64,000 nucleotides of DNA from a bacterium (GTDB lineage: Bacteria; SZUA-79; Acidulodesulfobacterales; Acidulodesulfobacteraceae). The position numbers and the translations under genes were made by a program. The notes under the pieces are model-generated. The model worked only from the letters and a program-made list of their open reading frames with translations, made no database searches and was not told the DNA's origin. The first letter of the stretch is position 1. Every line of letters begins with the position of its first letter. Of the stretch, positions 47,161-57,772 are shown in pieces. The DNA lies in NCBI GenBank assembly GCA_021794475.1, contig JAJYQS010000097.1, forward strand, positions 44,926 to 108,925. The letters are read 5' to 3'.

Positions 47161-48195
47161 ATGGAAGAGTTTCTTAATGAGCGTTTTCAGGAAGTATTGC
47201 ACTGCATAATAGAGGAATATATTGTTACCGCTAATCCTGTAGGCTCGAAATTTATTGCAGGGAAATGTTCTTTAAACTTGAGTTCTGCTTCAATAAGAAA
47301 TATTATGGCATCTCTTGAGGAAAAAGGGTATATACATCAGCCTTATTTTTCGGCCGGCAGAGTACCGACTTCTTCAGGCTATAAATTTTATATAAACAGC
47401 ATTTTAAAGACAAAAAAAATATCAAAACAACAGAAAGAGGAGATTAGAAGCAGTTTTAATATTTCAGGCAGGGATATAAAAAAAATATTATGGCAGGCAG
47501 TACATTTACTGTCGGAAATTTCGCATTATATGCCTATCGTACTTGCGCCGGAGAGAACTTATGCCAATTTATTGCATATTGAATTTATAAAATTAGATAA
47601 ATCAAATCTTCTTGTAGTCACGGTATTTGACGGCGGCATTGTTGACAATAAAATAATTGGCGCCGACAGAGATTATACTCAGGCGGAACTCAGCAAATAC
47701 TCGGCAAAACTAAATGAAATAATCAACGGACATAATATTGACGAATTAAAAGATGTCATTCTTAAAGGTATTGATAAAGACAGAGAAAGTTTTTTTTCGT
47801 TATTAAACGGTATTATTTTTAATTTTGATTTAGTAAAAAATAAAATTGAAAATGAAGACGATTATTTATATATCGGTTCAAGAATGAATTTATTTGATGA
47901 ACCGGAGTTTTCAAATTATGAAAAGATTAAATCTCTTATTAAAGCTTTTGAAGATAAAAAAACTATAATAAAATTATTGGAACTCGCTAAACAAAAAGAA
48001 GGTATTCATATATTTATAGGTTCGGATACCGAATGGTCAGATATTAACGGTTTATCGGTGATTACGGCGTCTTATCATAGCAAGAAAGGATTTGCGGAAG
48101 GTTCGATAGGTCTGATAGGACCATCGAGAATGAACTATGCCATGGCTATTCCGGCGGTAAATTATATGGCAAAGCTTTTATGTGATATAATTTAA
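47161..48195 (+). CDS. hrcA: Heat-inducible transcription repressor HrcA
   Basis: HrcA represses class I heat-shock genes by binding CIRCE. The protein begins MEEFLNERFQEVLHCIIEEYI and shows the winged-helix segment LSSASIRNIMASLEEKGYIHQPYFSAGRVPTSSGY-like (in part SSASIRNIMASLEEKGYI) and the C-terminal dimer region. The frame is open back to 47068, but that stretch contains the promoter and CIRCE, so the ATG at 47161 (344 residues) is the real start. It autoregulates the operon. Confidence 0.96.
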   Translation: MEEFLNERFQEVLHCIIEEYIVTANPVGSKFIAGKCSLNLSSASIRNIMASLEEKGYIHQPYFSAGRVPTSSGYKFYINSILKTKKISKQQKEEIRSSFNISGRDIKKILWQAVHLLSEISHYMPIVLAPERTYANLLHIEFIKLDKSNLLVVTVFDGGIVDNKIIGADRDYTQAELSKYSAKLNEIINGHNIDELKDVILKGIDKDRESFFSLLNGIIFNFDLVKNKIENEDDYLYIGSRMNLFDEPEFSNYEKIKSLIKAFEDKKTIIKLLELAKQKEGIHIFIGSDTEWSDINGLSVITASYHSKKGFAEGSIGLIGPSRMNYAMAIPAVNYMAKLLCDII

Positions 48196-48252
48196 ATATT
48201 TTAATGAATCAAATAAATAAAATTAAATAAATAATAATCGGGAGAATTGAAT

Positions 48253-48909
48253 ATGGATGATAATAAAAGAGATGAAAATGATTTTAACAATGAAGATAAT
48301 AATGAGGCAAAAGATGTTGATGAAGAAAAAGGAAATAAATCATCGTCTAATATAGACATAGCGGATTTAGAGCAGATGGCTGAACCGGCATCCCTGACTG
48401 AAGCGTTAGAAAGTCTTAATTATATAAAAAACGCATTTATAAATTTGAAGAAAGAATTTGATGAATTAAACGAAAAATATCTTAAAATTCTGGCTGATTC
48501 AGAAAACTTCAGAAAAAGAATTATCAGAGAAAAAGAAGAATCATTAAAGTACTCCAACGAGGGTCTTGTTAAAGATCTGCTGCCGATTCTTGATTACTTA
48601 GACCTGGCTATAAACCATTCAGCTTCCTATATCGACAGCGACGTGTCAGGAAATCTTAAAGTTTTTGTTGACGGCGTTAAAATGGCTAATAATGAATTTA
48701 TAAAAGTTTTGCTGAATCATGGTGTTAAAATTATAGAAACGAAAAATAAAGAATTTGACCCTAATTTTCATGAAGTAGTCGAGATGGTAAAAGATTCGGT
48801 TGAACCTGAGGGGAAAATCATAGAAGAAAAAAGAAAAGGGTATATTTATAAAGACAGATTGTTAAGACCGTCATTAATATGCATCTCTAAGTCTGACGGC
48901 AGCTGTTAA
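48253..48909 (+). CDS. grpE: Nucleotide exchange factor GrpE
   Basis: GrpE releases ADP from DnaK. The 218 residues have an acidic disordered head, a long helix (LKKEFDELNEKYLKILADSENFRKR within it) and the C-terminal beta domain with NPNFHEVV-like DPNFHEVVEM and GYIYKDRLLRPSLI. The ATG at 48253 with GGGAGA upstream is preferred over TTG 48247. It lies between hrcA and dnaK. Confidence 0.95.
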   Translation: MDDNKRDENDFNNEDNNEAKDVDEEKGNKSSSNIDIADLEQMAEPASLTEALESLNYIKNAFINLKKEFDELNEKYLKILADSENFRKRIIREKEESLKYSNEGLVKDLLPILDYLDLAINHSASYIDSDVSGNLKVFVDGVKMANNEFIKVLLNHGVKIIETKNKEFDPNFHEVVEMVKDSVEPEGKIIEEKRKGYIYKDRLLRPSLICISKSDGSC

Positions 48910-49036
48910 GTTAATAATAAGCTAACAACCGGTTTTAATATAATTTAATATAATATTGATTAATTACTGCAATAGATATAAAATTATAAAAATAGTTAAA
49001 AATAATTAAAATATATAAAAAAGGAGAGATAAAATT

Positions 49037-50953
49037 ATGGGAAAAGTTATCGGAATTGATCTGGGAACTACCAATTCTTGCGTCGCTATTATGGAAGGGA
49101 AGGAACCTGTAGTTATTGCAAATTCTGAAGGAGCAAGGACGACTCCGTCTGTCGTTTCTATTTCTGAAAGCGGAGAAAGATTAGTCGGACAGGCAGCTAA
49201 AAGGCAGGCAGTTACTAATCCTGAAAATACCATTTATGCCGTCAAAAGACTCATAGGCAGAAAATATAACGCACCTGAGGTACAGGCTTTTAAAAAAATA
49301 TGTCCTTACAAAATTGTCGAAAATGATAACGGCGATGCATGGGTAGAGGTTAGAGGCAGAAAATACAGTCCTGCAGAAATATCTTCAATGATTTTAATGA
49401 AAATGAAAAAGACTGCAGAAGATTATCTCGGGGAAACCGTTACCGAAGCTGTTATCACCGTCCCTGCTTATTTTAACGATTCACAGAGGCAGGCTACAAA
49501 AGATGCAGGTAAAATAGCGGGACTTAATGTTTTAAGGATTATCAACGAACCTACCGCATCTTCTTTGGCTTACGGTTTAGATAAGAAAAAGGAAGAAAAA
49601 ATCGCAGTTTATGATTTAGGCGGCGGAACTTTTGATATTTCAATTCTTGAGCTCGGCGAAGGAGTATTTGAAGTTAAATCGACTAACGGAGATACTTTTC
49701 TTGGAGGAGAAGATTTTGACCAGCGCGTTATAGATTATTTAGCCGATGAATTTAAAAAAGATTATGGAATTGATTTGAGAAACGATAAAATGGCGCTTCA
49801 ACGGTTAAAAGAAGCTGCGGAGAAAGCAAAAATAGAACTTTCTTCGGCTCTAGAGACGGATGTAAATTTGCCGTTTATCACCGCTGACGCAAGCGGTCCT
49901 AAGCATATGAATTTAAAAATAACAAGAGCAAAACTGGAACAGTTGACCGGCGATTTAATAGAACGGTCTATGAAACCGGCGGAAATTGCTTTAAAAGATG
50001 CGGGTTTAACTACCTCGCAAATAGATGAAGTAGTCCTTGTAGGCGGACAGACAAGAATGCCTAAAGTTCAGGAAAAAGTTAAGGACTTTTTTGGCAAAGA
50101 ACCCAACAAAGGGGTAAATCCGGATGAAGTTGTTGCCGTAGGAGCCGCAATTCAGGGAGCTGTTCTTAAGGGCGATGTCAAAGACGTACTGCTTCTTGAT
50201 GTAACCCCTCTATCTTTAGGTATTGAAACATTAGGCGGCGTTACGACGAAGCTTATTGAAAAGAACACTACTATACCTTCAAGAAAAAGTCAGATATTTT
50301 CGACGGCGGCAGATAATCAGCCGGCTGTTACAATTAATGTGCTTCAGGGCGAAAGGGAGATGTCTTCAGATAATAAAAGTTTAGGCAGATTTGAACTTAC
50401 AGGAATACCTCCTGCTCCAAGAGGAGTCCCGCAGATTGAAGTTACATTTGATATTGATGCAAACGGTATCGTACATGTTTCTGCCAAGGATTTAGGAACA
50501 GGCAAGGAGCAGTCGATTAAAATAACTTCTTCAAGCGGTTTATCTAAAGAAGAAATAGATAAAATGATCAAAGAAGCCGAACTTCACAAAGATGAAGACA
50601 ACAAAAAGAAAGAACTCATAGAAGCCAAGAATCATTTAGATACATTAATATATTCCGTTGAAAAACTGTTAAAAGACAATGCCGATAAGATAGAATCTAC
50701 TGAAAAGATGGATGCCGAAGAAAAGGTTTCTGATGCTAAAAAAGCTTTAGAAGCGGGTGATATTGACAAAATTAAATCGGCTACCGAGGAATTAGAAAAA
50801 GTATCTCACTCAATAACGGAAGCAATGTATAAAAAGACAGCCGAACAGCAATCCGCCGGGTCTTCTCAAAATCAAGAGGAAGCGCAGACGGAAAAATCGG
50901 CCGATGAAAATGTGGTTGATGCCGAATTTGAAGAAGTAAAGGATAAAAAATAA
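49037..50953 (+). CDS. dnaK: Chaperone DnaK (Hsp70)
   Basis: The ATP-dependent folding chaperone. The 638 residues include [16 protein letters not shown] at the N-terminus, the [15 protein letters not shown] and [16 protein letters not shown] phosphate loops, [13 protein letters not shown], the substrate-binding region and an acidic tail ending [12 protein letters not shown], typical of DnaK. A clear ribosome site AAGGAGAG precedes the ATG. Confidence 0.98.
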   Translation: MGKVIGIDLGTTNSCVAIMEGKEPVVIANSEGARTTPSVVSISESGERLVGQAAKRQAVTNPENTIYAVKRLIGRKYNAPEVQAFKKICPYKIVENDNGDAWVEVRGRKYSPAEISSMILMKMKKTAEDYLGETVTEAVITVPAYFNDSQRQATKDAGKIAGLNVLRIINEPTASSLAYGLDKKKEEKIAVYDLGGGTFDISILELGEGVFEVKSTNGDTFLGGEDFDQRVIDYLADEFKKDYGIDLRNDKMALQRLKEAAEKAKIELSSALETDVNLPFITADASGPKHMNLKITRAKLEQLTGDLIERSMKPAEIALKDAGLTTSQIDEVVLVGGQTRMPKVQEKVKDFFGKEPNKGVNPDEVVAVGAAIQGAVLKGDVKDVLLLDVTPLSLGIETLGGVTTKLIEKNTTIPSRKSQIFSTAADNQPAVTINVLQGEREMSSDNKSLGRFELTGIPPAPRGVPQIEVTFDIDANGIVHVSAKDLGTGKEQSIKITSSSGLSKEEIDKMIKEAELHKDEDNKKKELIEAKNHLDTLIYSVEKLLKDNADKIESTEKMDAEEKVSDAKKALEAGDIDKIKSATEELEKVSHSITEAMYKKTAEQQSAGSSQNQEEAQTEKSADENVVDAEFEEVKDKK

Positions 50954-51044
50954 GTTATCTTAATGTATTTTTTAACTAAAATGTTAAAAATATAAATGTT
51001 GAAAATATTAAAATAAAATAAAAAAATAATTATTCTAATCAAAT

Positions 51045-52145
51045 ATGGCAACAAAAAGAGATTATTACGAAATATTAGAAATTGACAGGAACGCAACATC
51101 GGCCGAGCTGAAAAAGGCGTACAGAAAATTAGCCGTTAAGTATCATCCCGATAAAAATCAAGGCGATAAAGAATCCGAAGAAAAATTTAAAGAAATAAAT
51201 GAAGCTTATGAAATTCTTTCAGATGAAGAAAAAAGAGCCGCCTATGACAGATTCGGGCATGAAGGCGTTTCTCAAGGAGCCGGCGCCGGGTTTAGCAGCG
51301 GATTCGGAGACATTTTCAGTGATTTTTTCGGCGATATGTTCGGTTCAAAACAAAATAAGCGGACAAGACAAAGAAGAGGGGATGACCTTCGCTATGAACT
51401 TAAAATAAAATTTGAAGAGGCAATATTCGGCGCCACCAAAGAAATAAAGTTCAGAAGATATGAGAAATGCGAATCATGTGACGGAACAGGCGCAAAGAAA
51501 GGAACCAAACCCGTTGTTTGCCCGGTTTGCAAAGGCACAGGCGAGATAAGACAGCAGCAAGGTTTTTTTACTATTACAAGAACTTGCTATAAATGCAGCG
51601 GTGAAGGAGAAATAATTGAAAACCCGTGTCCGACATGCTCAGGACGCGGCAGAGTTATTAAAGAAAAAAAACTTGAGATAAAAATCCCTGCAGGAATAGA
51701 CAACGGTAACAGGCTCAGAGTCTCCGGAGAGGGCGCATCCGGTATTTACGGCGGTCCTCCGGGTGATCTTTATGTTGACATTACGGTTGAACCGCATCAT
51801 TTGTTTAAAAGGAAAGATGAGGATATTTATGTAACAGTTCCTATAAATTTTCCACAGGCGGCAATGGGATGCGATATCGAAGTGCCTACCTTAGAAGGTA
51901 AAGCAAATTTGAAAGTCCCGCAAGGTACTCAGAGCGGGACACAGTTTACTTTTAAAGGCAAAGGAGTTTATAGATTAAACAGTCAATCGAGAGGGAATGA
52001 ATATATTAATGTTATCGTTGAAACGCCGACCAATCTGACTGCGAAACAAAAGAAAATTTTAGAAGAATTTACACAAGAAAGCGGGGAAGATTCACATCCT
52101 ATTAAAAAATCATTCTTTGAAAAAATATTTTCAATAGGAAAATAG
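51045..52145 (+). CDS. dnaJ: Co-chaperone DnaJ (Hsp40)
   Basis: DnaJ delivers substrates to DnaK and stimulates its ATPase. Order: J domain with HPD (YHPDKNQGD), Gly/Phe-rich linker, four CxxCxGxG zinc repeats ([32 protein letters not shown]), then the C-terminal substrate domains. The 366 residues are usual. It closes the hrcA-grpE-dnaK-dnaJ operon. Confidence 0.97.
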   Translation: MATKRDYYEILEIDRNATSAELKKAYRKLAVKYHPDKNQGDKESEEKFKEINEAYEILSDEEKRAAYDRFGHEGVSQGAGAGFSSGFGDIFSDFFGDMFGSKQNKRTRQRRGDDLRYELKIKFEEAIFGATKEIKFRRYEKCESCDGTGAKKGTKPVVCPVCKGTGEIRQQQGFFTITRTCYKCSGEGEIIENPCPTCSGRGRVIKEKKLEIKIPAGIDNGNRLRVSGEGASGIYGGPPGDLYVDITVEPHHLFKRKDEDIYVTVPINFPQAAMGCDIEVPTLEGKANLKVPQGTQSGTQFTFKGKGVYRLNSQSRGNEYINVIVETPTNLTAKQKKILEEFTQESGEDSHPIKKSFFEKIFSIGK

Positions 52146-52159
52146 ATAAAAATATTCAG

Positions 52160-52233
52160 CCTCTCTGTGCAGCATTTTAATATATGTATTTGTGCAGTTT
52201 ATATATTCGTTTGCCGCGGCAGAGAGGTTTTTA
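52160..52233 (+). terminator. Possible terminator after dnaJ
   Basis: CCTCTCTG (52160-52167) pairs with CAGAGAGG (52220-52227) and is followed by TTTTTATTTT. The intervening 52 bases could fold further. Position 15 bases after the dnaJ stop and the U run support a terminator, but the loop is large. Confidence 0.55.
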
Positions 52234-52271
52234 TTTTAATAATTCACTCCTTCTGAATATTTATCAAATTA

Positions 52272-52634
52272 TTAATAATCTATATTTTTAAATTTAATAT
52301 CTGTTATATTATCTGCTTCTCTGTGATTTTCATTTAATTTTGTCAAATAGTCATTTATTTTTTGAATAAATTCATCTTTAAGAAAACTAAGTTCAAAAGA
52401 TAAAACAGAACTGTCTGTAAATACCGTTAATGTTTTTCCTCTGATATATTTCGGTTTTGTTTTGCCGCATAAATCTTTTCCGCAGATATTAATCCAGTTA
52501 GTAGCCAAAAGCAATGTATCGTAGTCCGATATTTTTAATTTATTTTTTAAAATATCTGATAAAATATCCTTTAAATTTGTGGGCAAATTTTTTGATAAAT
52601 TTTCTTGCAAATTTTTAGGGTAAGCGGTTTTCAT
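52272..52634 (-). CDS. DUF721/DciA-like protein
   Basis: A 120-residue protein with the DUF721 pattern: W-x-I-CGKDL...KTKPKYIRGKTLTVFTDSS, then LSFELSFLKDEFIQKINDYL and IKFKNIDY-like end. DciA proteins of this family load or assist the replicative helicase in many bacteria. The match here is to the general family, so a role in replication initiation is only likely. It lies alone on the minus strand after the dnaJ terminator. Confidence 0.75.
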   Translation of the reverse strand: MKTAYPKNLQENLSKNLPTNLKDILSDILKNKLKISDYDTLLLATNWINICGKDLCGKTKPKYIRGKTLTVFTDSSVLSFELSFLKDEFIQKINDYLTKLNENHREADNITDIKFKNIDY

Positions 52635-52824
52635 TTTTTTTATTTAAATTTTATTGCTTTATTTTTATAATTTAAGTATTATTTAAATTATAAAATGATA
52701 GCAATTTATTTTATTGATTTAATTTTATAATTTAATTAATCTATTATATAATATAAAATAAAAAAAGATAATATATATAAAAAAATAAGCTAAAGTCTGT
52801 GTTATTTTAAACAATTACAATAAT

Positions 52825-53451
52825 ATGCGTATTTTATGCCCATTTTGTGCGACCTCTTATGACATTGACGAATTATTGCTGCCGGACTGCAATATTAAAG
52901 TAAGATGCAGAATATGTGCCAATATTTTTATTATAAATAAAAAAATTGGCGTAATTACCGATAATAGCGATGGGTTTAATATCACGGGAGAAAAAGAAAA
53001 AAATAATTCAGACCAAAAAAATATAGAAAACAAGGAAGAATCAGAAAAAAATGAAAAAGCCTATGACGATGACGTTAAGACAATTAATGATGAACATAGC
53101 ACGGAATTTGGACATAAAACGCATTTAACTAATAAAATAGAAGCAGATAAAGCGCAAGAAGATAAAGCGCAAGAAAAAGAAAACAAGAATATTTTTGAAT
53201 CTGAAGAAATAAAAAAAATTCTTAAGGAAATAACCGACGATATAGAGAAACCAGATATAGTAAAATCACCGGATGAACTTGATGATAATAATAAAAAAAA
53301 AGAAAAAATAAATAAAGGCGACGGTTTAAAAAAGCTAAAAAATAAAAATAATACAACAAAAAAATTATTTTTGATATTTCTAATACTTATTGCTATTATA
53401 ATAATATTATATGCGCTGGATTTTTTGGGATTATTTATATTCCTTATTTAA
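52825..53451 (+). CDS. Zinc-ribbon protein with C-terminal membrane helix
   Basis: The N-terminal 38 residues form an MJ0042-type zinc ribbon (CPFCATSYDID...KVRCRICANIF, two CxxC pairs). A long Lys/Glu/Asn-rich low-complexity region follows, with a tandem KAQEDKAQEKE stretch. The last 28 residues are one strongly hydrophobic helix, so it is probably tail-anchored. Proteins of this layout are common in Deltaproteobacteria; their function is mostly unknown. No ribosome site seen. Confidence 0.7.
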   Translation: MRILCPFCATSYDIDELLLPDCNIKVRCRICANIFIINKKIGVITDNSDGFNITGEKEKNNSDQKNIENKEESEKNEKAYDDDVKTINDEHSTEFGHKTHLTNKIEADKAQEDKAQEKENKNIFESEEIKKILKEITDDIEKPDIVKSPDELDDNNKKKEKINKGDGLKKLKNKNNTTKKLFLIFLILIAIIIILYALDFLGLFIFLI

Positions 53452-53525
53452 TTAGTGCAGGCAGTTATATTAGCGGGAATTTTTTTAAATTAATGTCTGA
53501 ATTGTAAAGGGTTTTATTTATACAT

Positions 53526-53891
53526 ATGAATGATGAATTATTAAACAGCAAAGCTCATGATTGTGTTTTTTGTAAAATAGTAAGCGGAATAATAAAAAGC
53601 GACATTATAAAAGAAACAAATGGTTTTATTGCAATAAAAGACATAAATGCCGTATCCCCATTACATCTTCTTATAATATCTAAAATACATTATGATTCTA
53701 TAATAAATACTGATGAATTGTTTGATGGAAATGAATTGTTGCAATTAATAAAAGAAGTCTCTAAAGAATACAGTCTGGATTCTGACGGTTTTAGGCTTGT
53801 TGTTAATACGGGTATTGACGGCGGGCAGACTGTTATGCATTTTCACGTGCATTTAATGGCAGGCAGAAGTTTTTCCTGGCCGCCGGGTTGA
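53526..53891 (+). CDS. HIT-family nucleotide hydrolase
   Basis: A 121-residue histidine-triad protein of the HINT type with CVFCKIVSG at the head and the active-site HFHVHLMAGR. Such enzymes hydrolyse purine nucleoside phosphoramidates. It is slightly longer at the N terminus than minimal HINT proteins. The ATG at 53526 has no good ribosome site. Confidence 0.9.
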   Translation: MNDELLNSKAHDCVFCKIVSGIIKSDIIKETNGFIAIKDINAVSPLHLLIISKIHYDSIINTDELFDGNELLQLIKEVSKEYSLDSDGFRLVVNTGIDGGQTVMHFHVHLMAGRSFSWPPG

Positions 53892-54084
53892 TTCTATAAA
53901 TTTGAGTCTCTCGCTGGACGCTTATTTTAATGTTCCAGATATTGCATTATAAATATTGTATTATATTTATTGCTTTATATGTTGAAGATGTACCTTGCCA
54001 ATATTGCTATTGTTGTTTAATATTGTCAATATTATTTAAAATTATTATAATCAAAAATTTTTAAGTTGGGAGAAAATAAAATTA

Positions 54085-54924
54085 ATGGAAGCGTGGTTTT
54101 TTGAAAACCAGACCGGAAATTTTGGAATTAAAATTAGAATAAAATCCGTTTTATATCATGAAAATTCCGATTTTCAGGAAATAACGGTTTATGATACCTA
54201 CGAATTTGGGAAGATGCTTGTTCTTGACAATGCTGTTATGTTCACTGACAGCAATGAATTTATTTATCATGAAATGCTGTCCTTTATTCCTATTTTTGCG
54301 CACGCAAAACCGGAAAACATTTTGATTATCGGCGGAGGAGACGGCGGTATTATCAGAGAATGTCTTAAAAATAATTTTGTAAAACACATAGACTTAGTTG
54401 AAATTGACAATGAGGTTATTGAAATATCTAAAAAATTCTTTCCTAATATTGCATATCAGATAGACAACGAAAAAGTGTCGGTTAAGCTTGAAGACGGTAT
54501 TAAATATTTAAAAACTGTCAATAATATGTATGATGTTATTATTATAGACTCTACCGATCCGGTAGGTCCCGCAGAAGGTTTGTTTACCGAGGATTTTTAT
54601 CACTCGGCATACAATGCATTAAAAGATGATGGAATATTTGCCGCCCAAACCGAATCCCCTTTTTTCAATAAAAAACTCATTAAAGATATCAATCAAATTA
54701 TTAATAGTCTTTATAAAATTTCAATGATGTATTATGCTATGATACCTGTTTATCCAAGCGGTTTATGGAGCTTCACTGTGGGTTCCAAAAAATATCAACC
54801 TAATAAAATGAATGAAGTATATAAAAATATTGATTTATCTTCATTAAATCTCAAATATTATTCTCCTGAAGTCCACGGAGCTTCATTTATTTTACCTAAA
54901 TTTATAAAGGAGTTATTAAATTAA
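54085..54924 (+). CDS. speE: Polyamine aminopropyltransferase (spermidine synthase)
   Basis: It transfers an aminopropyl group from decarboxylated S-adenosylmethionine to putrescine. The 279 residues contain VMFTDSNEFIYHEML, the cofactor loop IIGGGDGGIIRE and the active-site DSTDPVGPAEGLF. GGGAG precedes the ATG. speB starts three bases after its stop. No speD (S-adenosylmethionine decarboxylase) is in the window, so the cosubstrate must be supplied from elsewhere. Confidence 0.95.
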   Translation: MEAWFFENQTGNFGIKIRIKSVLYHENSDFQEITVYDTYEFGKMLVLDNAVMFTDSNEFIYHEMLSFIPIFAHAKPENILIIGGGDGGIIRECLKNNFVKHIDLVEIDNEVIEISKKFFPNIAYQIDNEKVSVKLEDGIKYLKTVNNMYDVIIIDSTDPVGPAEGLFTEDFYHSAYNALKDDGIFAAQTESPFFNKKLIKDINQIINSLYKISMMYYAMIPVYPSGLWSFTVGSKKYQPNKMNEVYKNIDLSSLNLKYYSPEVHGASFILPKFIKELLN

Positions 54925-54927
54925 GTT

Positions 54928-55845
54928 ATGAATAATGAAAATGAATTTGCAGGGATTCAAGAATTAGATTATTGCATCGGCAAGTCAATTGTAAAGACGG
55001 CCTCTTTTTTTAACGATAATACGTCTTATAATAATTCAGATATTGTTATTCTTGGTGTTCCAATGGATTATACCGCAAGTAATATCCCGGGCTCAAGATT
55101 TGCGCCAAAAAAACTTAGAGATCTTTCTCTCACGCTTGAAAGTTATAGCCCTATATTAAACGGCACTATTGACTCAAAATTTCATGATGCGGGGGATTTA
55201 ATTTTACCATGGGGCAATTTAAATAAAAGCCTTGAATTAATAGAAAATGTTTCAAAAAAAATGATAATAGACGGCAAGAAAATAGTAAGCATTGGAGGCG
55301 ACCATCTTATTACATTACCGCTTGTTCGGCAATATGTTAAAAAATATGATGACCTTACAGTCATTCATATTGATGCGCATACTGATTTAAGAGATGAATG
55401 GAGCAATGAAACCTATTCTCACGCAACGGTGCTTAAAAGAGTTTATGAATTAATAGAAGAAGGGAATTTATACCAGTTTGGTATAAGGTCAGGTTCCTTT
55501 GAAGAATTCGAATTTGCAAAGGAACATACGCATTTATTTAAAAATGATGTTTTTGAACCGCTTAGTAAAGCAATAGATTCATTAAAAGATAGACCTATAT
55601 ATCTAACTATAGATATAGACATTTTAGACCCTGCGTTTGCTCCGGGAACCGGTTATCTTGAAGCAGGCGGAATATCGTCAAGAGAGCTGCTTGATTCTGT
55701 ATATCTGATAGTGTCGCAGCTTGATTTAGTCGGAGTTGATTTAGTTGAGGTATGTCCGCCTACGGATATTTCGGATAGAACATCTGCTATTGCAGCAAAA
55801 TTGCTCAGAGAAATTATTATAGGTATGGGTAAATACGGTAAATAA
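54928..55845 (+). CDS. speB: Agmatinase
   Basis: A manganese ureohydrolase that converts agmatine to putrescine and urea. The metal motifs GGDH (GGDHLITLP), HIDAHTDLRDE and DIDILDPAFAPGTG are intact in 305 residues. The agmatine assignment over arginase or others relies on the family pattern and the neighbours: pyruvoyl arginine decarboxylase makes agmatine, and SpeE uses putrescine. Confidence 0.93.
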   Translation: MNNENEFAGIQELDYCIGKSIVKTASFFNDNTSYNNSDIVILGVPMDYTASNIPGSRFAPKKLRDLSLTLESYSPILNGTIDSKFHDAGDLILPWGNLNKSLELIENVSKKMIIDGKKIVSIGGDHLITLPLVRQYVKKYDDLTVIHIDAHTDLRDEWSNETYSHATVLKRVYELIEEGNLYQFGIRSGSFEEFEFAKEHTHLFKNDVFEPLSKAIDSLKDRPIYLTIDIDILDPAFAPGTGYLEAGGISSRELLDSVYLIVSQLDLVGVDLVEVCPPTDISDRTSAIAAKLLREIIIGMGKYGK

Positions 55846-56058
55846 AAATATAATATAGAGATAAAGACGCACATATTTGCAAAAAAAGACATCTATAAAG
55901 ACAATGAAAAATTGTGCTACTAGATAGACATCAATAAAGATAAAGATAATAAGAAATTGCTGTATAACAAATTATGAATTGATAGAAGTATACTAGAAGT
56001 ATGAATTGATAAAAGTATATTGTGACATTTATATTTTATAAAAAGGAGCAGATAAATT

Positions 56059-56535
56059 ATGTTATTTAACACGCCGGATATATATACATTGGTCAGCGGA
56101 ATTTCCGAAGGGACTTCCAGATTAAATGCTTTCGACATAGCTATTTTAAATGCCGGAGTCGGTAATACCAACCTTATAAAACTAAGTTCGATATTGCCTC
56201 CAAATACTAAGTTTGTCAATAAAATTGATTATCGCAGGGGCTCTTTAGTGCCTATTGCGTATGGGTCTATCGTCAGCGATAGGAAGAATGAAATTATTGC
56301 AGCGTCCGTTGCTATCGGTATAACGGAAGAAGATGGATTCGGGGTAATTATGGAATACTCAGGAATATGTACTGCGGACGAAGCGAGAACTACAGTTAGC
56401 AAAATGGCTGAGGATGCTATAAAACATAGAAAAATGGTGTTGAAGGAAATAAAATCTATTGCCGTGGAACATAAGGTAGAAAATATGGGATGCGCTTTTT
56501 GCGGAGTTCCCATGTGGTATTCAGAAAAACTTTAA
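56059..56535 (+). CDS. pdaD: Pyruvoyl-dependent arginine decarboxylase
   Basis: It decarboxylates arginine to agmatine using a pyruvoyl group formed by self-cleavage. The 158-residue proenzyme has the processing site LSSILPP (Ser43-Ser44) and the trailing GVPMWYSEKL. GGAGC upstream (56043-56047) supports the ATG. This class is best known in archaea and some bacteria, in contrast to PLP SpeA. It starts the route arginine-agmatine-putrescine-spermidine with speB and speE, though it lies 213 bases downstream of speB. Confidence 0.94.
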   Translation: MLFNTPDIYTLVSGISEGTSRLNAFDIAILNAGVGNTNLIKLSSILPPNTKFVNKIDYRRGSLVPIAYGSIVSDRKNEIIAASVAIGITEEDGFGVIMEYSGICTADEARTTVSKMAEDAIKHRKMVLKEIKSIAVEHKVENMGCAFCGVPMWYSEKL

Positions 56536-56691
56536 ATAGTTTAACTAGATTATTAGATTGTTGCTGAATTACTATAACTGCTGTTTTATATATGTTGCAG
56601 TTTTATATATAATTTATATAAAATATAGTAATGATTTCGTAAATATTTATAGAAAAGAAAGAAGAGCACATCATTATCGAGCATGATAAAC

Positions 56692-56754
56692 AACTGAACT
56701 TTTAAGGAGATTACACTATTTTAAGTATTATAAACTGAACTCTTAAGGAGATTA
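56692..56754 (+). repeat. Duplicated ribosome-site leader (22-base direct repeat)
   Basis: Two 22-base copies (56692-56713 and 56733-56754) differ at one base; each holds AAGGAGATTA. Only the second is placed to serve the TTG start at 56756. The first AAGGAG has no start codon at proper spacing that opens a long frame. Confidence 0.7.
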
Positions 56755-56755
56755 T

Positions 56756-57772
56756 TTGTTAAATAAGACTTTTATAATATCTGCAGCAATAAGTTTGATT
56801 TTAATAGCTATTCTTATCCTGATAATAGGTCCTGCAGGTATTTTAAAAACGATTGACCACATAAGCATTGCTGATTGCCTTATTCTGATTATTTTTTCTT
56901 TGGCTGCTCTGTTTTTTTCGGCATTATCCATAAACAACGCTCTCAATGTGTATAATGCAAAAATAGATTTAATAAATTTGTTCTGTATCAAAATTATAGG
57001 ATTCAGCGCAAACTACATTGCTCCTTCAGGTTTACTTGCAGGATTTATTGGCGGCGACGCTATAATGGCGCTAATTCTTAAGAAAAAAAAAGGGCTTGAG
57101 TTTAAGCAGGGATTTTCCGCAGGACTTGCATCGAAAGTTGTAGAGTTCTCGGTTTTTTTAGTTTTTATTTATCTTGGACTTATTTTAGGATTTAAGTATT
57201 TTTATCTGCCTCCTGAGATATGGTTTTTTTTATTTATTGCAGGTATTTTTATCGGTGTTATTACATTATTTTTTTTATTAAATCCTATAATAGACAACAG
57301 ATTTTTTACTAAAGTTTTAATTAATTTATCTAAAATTAAGTTTTTAAATAAAATAATAACCAAGATTACATCTCAGATTAACGAATTAGAAAAAGAGATG
57401 CATTTTTTTTTTACAAAAGGTGTCAAATATCTTTTGCTCAGCGTGTTTTTAAGTTTATTAGTTACAATAATCCTTATCTTGCAGATATGGCTGCTTGTTC
57501 ATTATCTCGGAATAAATATGGGGTTTTCTAAAACTCTGCTAGTGTTTGCAGTGTCAATGCTTGTTTTTGCTTTACCATTAGCACCCGGCTCTGCAGGAAC
57601 GTATGAATTATCGCAAGTGGGATTATTTGATTTGCTTGGTATGGGTTCTGATATAGGACTTACATTCAGTCTTATCATGAGAATTATAAATCTCACGATT
57701 GTGGGGTTTTCATTTATTATTTTGCCCCATTACGGAATAAATTTTTTTAAAAAAGATATTGAAAAAATATGA
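56756..57772 (+). CDS. YbhN/LPG-synthase-TM family membrane protein (flippase-like)
   Basis: A polytopic membrane protein of 338 residues with about eight helices and the SANYIAPSGLLAGFIGGDA segment near 82-100 and LPLAPGSAGTYE near 272-283, the pattern of the LPG_synthase_TM (UPF0104) family. Relatives are implicated in moving or modifying lipids. The start is TTG 56756 with AAGGAG five bases upstream. Its stop overlaps the next glycosyltransferase start by four bases, so they likely act together on a lipid-linked glycan. Confidence 0.83.
   Translation: MLNKTFIISAAISLILIAILILIIGPAGILKTIDHISIADCLILIIFSLAALFFSALSINNALNVYNAKIDLINLFCIKIIGFSANYIAPSGLLAGFIGGDAIMALILKKKKGLEFKQGFSAGLASKVVEFSVFLVFIYLGLILGFKYFYLPPEIWFFLFIAGIFIGVITLFFLLNPIIDNRFFTKVLINLSKIKFLNKIITKITSQINELEKEMHFFFTKGVKYLLLSVFLSLLVTIILILQIWLLVHYLGINMGFSKTLLVFAVSMLVFALPLAPGSAGTYELSQVGLFDLLGMGSDIGLTFSLIMRIINLTIVGFSFIILPHYGINFFKKDIEKI

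Noticed and set aside
52825..53451. Asn/Lys-rich protein read as pure low-complexity noise
   Set aside because: The two-CxxC zinc ribbon and the C-terminal membrane helix indicate a real gene.
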